64,000 nucleotides of DNA from positions 186,001 through 250,000 of the forward strand of contig NZ_CP101509.1 of assembly GCF_024380015.1 (NCBI RefSeq). Direction: 5' to 3'. Below the pieces are notes generated by a model, which saw nothing but the letters and a program-made list of their open reading frames with translations, was not told where the DNA came from and did no database searches. Positions 60,522 to 64,000 of the stretch are shown here, in pieces. The position numbers and the translations under genes are program-made. Each line of letters starts with the position of its first letter. The stretch's first letter is position 1. The DNA comes from Photobacterium atrarenae (lineage in GTDB: Bacteria; Pseudomonadota; Gammaproteobacteria; Enterobacterales; Vibrionaceae).

Positions 60522-60824
60522 TTAATTCGAAGCGCTTTTCTGAGATGGCTTATCCAACTGATGCCAAGTTAAGCGGCCATTGGTTTCAAACTGATTCTCA
60601 GCCTGACAAACCAGCTGCGTTGTCCCCACGATCACAATCGAACCGCGAGAGTACTCTTTGCCGCCGTACCAACAGATCCGGTGGTCGACACCTTTGGGGT
60701 GGATCTCCACCTTCGGTGTAGCCGTTGAAATCGACTGCTGCGCGACAGCAACCGGGAGCACCGTACCGACAAGCAGCCCAAAGCCCAGACAGCCTGTCTT
60801 GAAGCCAAACATATACGTTCTCAT
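60522..60824 (-). CDS. DUF1496-like exported protein
   Basis: About 100 residues. The start at 60824 (AGGTGA eight bases upstream) gives a signal peptide MRTYMFGFKTGCLGFGLLVG followed by TVLPVAVAQQ. The mature part has HRICWYGGKEYSRGSIVIVG and TTQLVCQAENQFETNGRLTW, the DUF1496 Cys/Tyr-Ser-Gly-Ser pattern with two Cys that may form a disulfide. A longer start (60878) would hide the signal peptide and is less likely. Divergent from the AraC-type regulator. Confidence 0.75.
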   Translation of the reverse strand: MRTYMFGFKTGCLGFGLLVGTVLPVAVAQQSISTATPKVEIHPKGVDHRICWYGGKEYSRGSIVIVGTTQLVCQAENQFETNGRLTWHQLDKPSQKSASN

Positions 60825-60908
60825 TTGATTATTCACCTGGAATTGACGGGAGCCGGATACCCGCCCCGTGTTATTCATAGCAGGGATCCTGAAAATTCAC
60901 GACCGGGA

Positions 60909-60925
60909 TGCGCAATTTTGTACAA
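60909..60925 (+). promoter_or_regulatory. Motif shared by araC and azlC promoters (copy 1)
   Basis: TGCGCAA-N4-GTACAA, 61 bases before the AraC-type gene start. An identical spaced motif lies upstream of azlC at 61886-61902. Shared spacing and both halves make it a candidate operator for this regulator. Confidence 0.6.
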
Positions 60926-60985
60926 ACGCCTTCCAAAAATCTCCGATATACTGAGCCGAGGACGCTCGACAGGAAATTCGCCAGC

Positions 60986-61855
60986 ATGACGCCAGCTCAG
61001 AACCATCAACATACAACACTGCAGCCTGCCAAAGAGCTGGCCACTTACCGCGTGGCCCAGGAGCTGGGCGGTATTGAGTTACTGAATGCCCACTATCATC
61101 GCCAGAATTTCTCTCGCCACAGCCACGAGGGCTATACCGTTGGGGTGATTGAGAACGGCGCCCAGAAGTTTTACCGCACCGGCGGTAACCACGTTGCCCC
61201 GCAAAACAGCATCATTCTGGTCAACGCCGATGAAATTCATAACGGCCATTCAGCGACAGAAGGCGGCTGGTCTTATCAAGCCATGTATCCCCTGCCGGGG
61301 CAATTTGAAGCAATTAGCCGGGAGCTGACGGTTAGCACTGCCCGAAGTGGCGCTCCGTACTTTCCATCCCCGGTCGTTGATGATCCGGAGCTGGCCAACC
61401 AGCTCCGGCTTGTCTTCAACACCCTGGAGCACTCGACCAACCGGCTGTTGCGTGAAACGCTGCTCTATGGTGTCCTGACCAAGCTCATGTGTAAGCACGG
61501 CTGCCAGCCGGGTCTGCCGGGTGAGTCACCCAAAGCCCAACAGCAGGTGAAGCGGGTGAAAGAGTTTCTTGATGATTTCCCAAGTGCAGATGTGTCGCTG
61601 CAAGAGCTTGCTAACCTGGCCTCCTTCAGCCCATATCACCTGGTCCGAGCGTTCCAGAAAGTCTATGGTTTACCGCCCCACGGCTATCAAATCCAGTCCC
61701 GCCTGCGACTGGCCAAAAAGCTGATCCGGCAGGGACATACACTGTCAGACGCGGCACAAGAAGCCGGCTTTCATGATCAAAGCCACCTCCATCGCCATTT
61801 TAAAAAAGCCATGGGCGTCACCCCCGGCCAGTTCGCGAAGCAGGTCAATACCTAA
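60986..61855 (+). CDS. AraC-family regulator adjacent to AzlCD
   Basis: A 289-residue regulator. An N-terminal AraC-type cupin ligand domain (LLNAHYHRQNFSRHSHEGYT, VGVIENGAQKFYR) is joined to a C-terminal double helix-turn-helix (SLQELANLASFSPYHLVRAF, LSDAAQEAGFHDQSHLHRHF). The start at 60986 follows AGGAAA at a long distance; an upstream ATG at 60908 would overlap the shared promoter motif and is disfavoured. It probably controls azlCD and itself in response to an amino acid. Confidence 0.9.
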   Translation: MTPAQNHQHTTLQPAKELATYRVAQELGGIELLNAHYHRQNFSRHSHEGYTVGVIENGAQKFYRTGGNHVAPQNSIILVNADEIHNGHSATEGGWSYQAMYPLPGQFEAISRELTVSTARSGAPYFPSPVVDDPELANQLRLVFNTLEHSTNRLLRETLLYGVLTKLMCKHGCQPGLPGESPKAQQQVKRVKEFLDDFPSADVSLQELANLASFSPYHLVRAFQKVYGLPPHGYQIQSRLRLAKKLIRQGHTLSDAAQEAGFHDQSHLHRHFKKAMGVTPGQFAKQVNT

Positions 61856-61885
61856 CCTGATATTCCTGATACACAGCCCGCAAAT

Positions 61886-61902
61886 TGCGCAACAACGTAC
61901 AA
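61886..61902 (+). promoter_or_regulatory. Motif shared by araC and azlC promoters (copy 2)
   Basis: TGCGCAA-N4-GTACAA, 62 bases before the azlC ATG, matching the copy at 60909 in sequence and spacing. A 6-bp palindrome CCTTAT-CAA-ATAAGG (61914-61928) lies just downstream. Confidence 0.6.
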
Positions 61903-61963
61903 GTTTACATGCCCCTTATCAAATAAGGTACAGACTCAACAAACCAATAAGAATTGAGACTCC

Positions 61964-62776
61964 ATGCAAACACCAAACTCTGTTGAAGCGACGGGCTACG
62001 GGCCCGACGACATGGCACTAGCCCCGACACAACAAGGTTCCACAGCCGAAACGGCGGCCACCGAATCCAAATTGGCCCAGTTCCGACAAGGCGCGCTGGC
62101 CGTCACACCACTGTGTATTGCCGTGATCCCCTGGGGGCTTCTGGCCGGCTCATTCGCAATCGATATTGGACTGGATCCCTTTCAGAGCCAGGCTTTATCA
62201 GCCATTGTCTTTGCCGGTTCTGCCCAGTTGGTTGCCACCGGCCTGTTGAAAGTCGGGGCCGGGCTGGCAACCTTGCTGCTGACAACGCTAATCATTACCT
62301 CCCGTCATTTGCTCTACAGTATCAGTATGCGCGATAAAGTCAGCCCGCTACCGCTCAAGTGGCGTCTGGGGCTTGGGTTCTTGCTGACTGATGAGCTGTT
62401 TGCTTTGTGTGGCCATCAATCCCCCAAGCAATTTAACCGCTGGTACGCGCTCGGGGCAGGCCTGTGGTTTTATCTGTGCTGGAACCTGGCTTCATTTGCC
62501 GGAATCGTCGCTGGCAAGTTTATTCCCAACCTCGACAGCCTTGGCCTCGACTTTGCTATTGCCGCAACCTTCATCGCACTGGTTGTACCTGCCATTAAGA
62601 ATATTTCAGTCCTGGTATCCGTGGTGGTCGCAATGATCGCTTCGGTCCTTTGCCAAGCATACCAAGTTGAAGGCGGCCTGATGCTGGCCAGCCTATCTGC
62701 CATGGTCGCCGGTTACAGTTATAATAAATTCCTCGGCGGTCCGGTTTCCCAGCAACCTGAAGGAGGCAAGTCATGA
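61964..62776 (+). CDS. azlC: AzlC-family branched-chain amino acid exporter, large subunit
   Basis: A 270-residue membrane protein with about eight helices. The hydrophilic first 45 residues (SVEATGYGPDDMALAPTQQG...) are unusual for AzlC and may be a regulatory tail or a misplaced start; no later start is better supported. The core shows GALAVTPLCIAVIPWGLLAG, SALSAIVFAGSAQLVATGLL and TSRHLLYSISMRDKVSPLPL, as expected for AzlC/YgaZ. Its stop overlaps azlD by four bases (ATGA). Confidence 0.9.
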   Translation: MQTPNSVEATGYGPDDMALAPTQQGSTAETAATESKLAQFRQGALAVTPLCIAVIPWGLLAGSFAIDIGLDPFQSQALSAIVFAGSAQLVATGLLKVGAGLATLLLTTLIITSRHLLYSISMRDKVSPLPLKWRLGLGFLLTDELFALCGHQSPKQFNRWYALGAGLWFYLCWNLASFAGIVAGKFIPNLDSLGLDFAIAATFIALVVPAIKNISVLVSVVVAMIASVLCQAYQVEGGLMLASLSAMVAGYSYNKFLGGPVSQQPEGGKS

Positions 62777-63081
62777 TTTGGGTTTCAATCGGGGCGATGG
62801 CCCTGTTGGTCTTTGCCAGCCGTTATCTCTTTCTAGCCCCCGGATTACCGATCAAACTGAGTGCTGAAACCCAGAAGTTACTAAGCTATTCAAGTCCTGC
62901 AGTATTGACAGCTATTTTGGCGCCCATCGTGTTTCTGCCGGAGGGTGAAGTCGCCCTGTCCTGGACCAACCCGTACTTAGTAGCAGCGATCACCGCTGTG
63001 CTGCTGGCCTGGAAACTCAAAAACGTCCTACTGACCACCGTACTTAGTATGGCCCTATTTTTCCTGCTATCGGCCTGGTAA
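62773..63081 (+). CDS. azlD: AzlD-family small subunit of the amino acid exporter
   Basis: A 102-residue protein with four hydrophobic segments (IWVSIGAMALLVFASRYLFL, LSYSSPAVLTAILAPIVFLP, and others). It pairs with AzlC, as YgaH pairs with YgaZ, to export branched-chain amino acids. Translation is coupled to azlC. An imperfect hairpin (CGCCCCA...TGGGGCG, 63101-63130) follows the stop. Confidence 0.88.
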   Translation: MIWVSIGAMALLVFASRYLFLAPGLPIKLSAETQKLLSYSSPAVLTAILAPIVFLPEGEVALSWTNPYLVAAITAVLLAWKLKNVLLTTVLSMALFFLLSAW

Positions 63082-63281
63082 GCAAAATGCCTGAGCCTCC
63101 CGCCCCAATCGGACTCGTCCCGGTGGGGCGAAAATGGGACTGGTCAGCTCAGGTTGCAGCGCTGCACTATACAACAATCTGATAATCAGCCGATAAATGA
63201 GCAACCACAGCACTATGGTTGCCATGCTTTCGAAATCTATCCTAGGTGTACAAAACAAAAAGCCGATATGGAGCCCAAAGC

Positions 63282-63914
63282 ATGACCAAGATTAACCATG
63301 ATGAACCACCCAAATCTCATCAACATTCTCACGCGTGTCCGGAAAGGGAGCAGGTGTTGGTTTGGGACGAAACCAAAGCTAGATCCTACGCCGAAGCGTA
63401 TGGCAACTGGCCCACCAACCGTTTGGCTGTCGCGGCGATCCCCTTTAAGGCCGATGACCGTTTGTTAGATATTGGCTGTGGCAGTGGCACCGCGCTCCGA
63501 GAGGCTTCTCGATTAATTACCTCGGGGGCACTGCTCGGCATTGACCCCAGCGCAGCAATGCTTGAGATCGCGAAGGCTCAAACCAAGACTCATCCAGCCG
63601 GGACGCGTGTTCAGTATTTGACCGGGGCTGCGGAGGCACTCCCCTTAGATGACGGCAGCATATCAGTCGCACTGGCCATCAACACATTCCATCATTGGCT
63701 GGACCCGGCGCAGGGGCTCGCTGAGGTACTACGGGTATTAGAGCCAGGTGGCTATCTTTATATCGCTGAGGACCACGAGGTGATGGCCTGGCATCAAAAC
63801 GATGCAAACCACCTTCTCAAGCAAATAGAGGACGCCGGCTTTTTTCGACTGAAACGGCAAACCCTGGCCGAGGGAGAAATTGCTTTCGAATTACTCAGAG
63901 CGCAAAAGCCTTAG
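63282..63914 (+). CDS. Class I SAM-dependent methyltransferase
   Basis: A 210-residue methyltransferase. Motif I is RLLDIGCGSGTALREASRLI, with the beta-2 acidic residue in LLGIDPSAAMLEIAKAQ. Motif II/III blocks are LTGAAEALPLDDGSISVALA, INTFHHWLDPAQGLAEVLRV and LEPGGYLYIAED, resembling UbiE/Methyltransf_11. The first 20 residues are His/Pro-rich (PPKSHQHSHACPER) and may bind metal. ATG 63282 follows GGAG. It ends 86 bases before the window edge, which shows no further gene. Confidence 0.88.
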   Translation: MTKINHDEPPKSHQHSHACPEREQVLVWDETKARSYAEAYGNWPTNRLAVAAIPFKADDRLLDIGCGSGTALREASRLITSGALLGIDPSAAMLEIAKAQTKTHPAGTRVQYLTGAAEALPLDDGSISVALAINTFHHWLDPAQGLAEVLRVLEPGGYLYIAEDHEVMAWHQNDANHLLKQIEDAGFFRLKRQTLAEGEIAFELLRAQKP

Positions 63915-64000
63915 CCATCCATTGCATCCCCTGAATCAGGCGTGACTTGAGTGCTCTCGGTAGTCAGACAGCAATGGCTACCGGGGCTAATCTCCGCCCA

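Noticed and set aside
1..64000. CRISPR arrays, tRNA/rRNA genes, prophage or IS transposases
   Set aside because: No regularly spaced repeats, cloverleaf or rRNA-like segments, and no integrase or transposase proteins were found on either strand.

Overview
The window reads as chromosomal DNA of a marine gammaproteobacterium, most likely a member of the Vibrionaceae (Photobacterium, Vibrio, Grimontia or Enterovibrio type). This is inferred from the gene mix (KtrAB, ArfA plus ArfB, MsrPQ, a DUF3316-like periplasmic protein, PAS chemoreceptors, an AraC-AzlCD locus), from moderate GC and from a dispersed 160-bp inverted-repeat element. The species cannot be fixed from sequence alone. No rRNA, tRNA, phage, transposase or CRISPR was seen.

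Layout. 1-4.3 kb: the end of an unknown gene, an OmpR-type two-component system facing an HbpS/GlcG-like periplasmic protein across a large perfect palindrome, and a DEAD-box RNA helicase. 4.4-6.2 kb: thiM-thiE behind a TPP riboswitch. 6.5-10.5 kb: a potassium locus with a shortened KdpD-type kinase, KdpE and the KtrA-KtrB transporter. 10.5-14.8 kb: a minus-strand run of small enzymes (two GNATs, PhzF, GrpB, methyltransferase, APH-like kinase) and a decayed tautomerase. 15-19.3 kb: a NarL/DesK-type two-component system, a lipoprotein, a SIMPL protein and a 2OG oxygenase. 19.3-19.5 kb: a candidate small RNA or small ORF. 19.5-23.6 kb: CHMI, GNAT, peroxiredoxin, phosphoesterase, a ferritin-like protein, and a small heat-shock protein with a ROSE-like RNA thermometer.

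23.6-27.3 kb: a RimK-type cluster (AstE-like deacylase, RimK ligase, MscS channel, RimB-like protease). 27.3-36.7 kb: ArfA, a serine hydrolase, a MaoC hydratase, AlkD, a divergent tryptophanase-like lyase and glutamine-synthetase-like ligase followed by a DOPA-dioxygenase-family protein, then aspartoacylase, ArfB and a 50-residue zinc protein absent from length-filtered gene lists. 36.9-44 kb: a DUF4382 lipoprotein, a LysE/Lrp pair, an L,D-transpeptidase, a bicupin, two unknown genes and MsrPQ. 44-52 kb: an unknown gene coupled to a MATE pump, a BaeSR-like system, a frameshifted small membrane protein, a minisatellite, a 2OG oxygenase and a chemoreceptor. 52-64 kb: a PAS chemoreceptor, a RecQ-family helicase of unusual domain order, a DUF3316-like protein, GlpF-GlpK, the 160-bp element, small proteins, AraC-AzlC-AzlD and a methyltransferase.

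The most interesting points are the KtrAB operon headed by a KdpD lacking its N-terminal domains, the palindrome between the first two-component system and the HbpS-like gene, the tryptophanase/GS-like/DOPA-dioxygenase neighbourhood, the candidate RNA at 19.4 kb, the pseudogene remnants, and a motif shared by the araC and azlC promoters. Functions are assigned by reading motifs; no database search was run.
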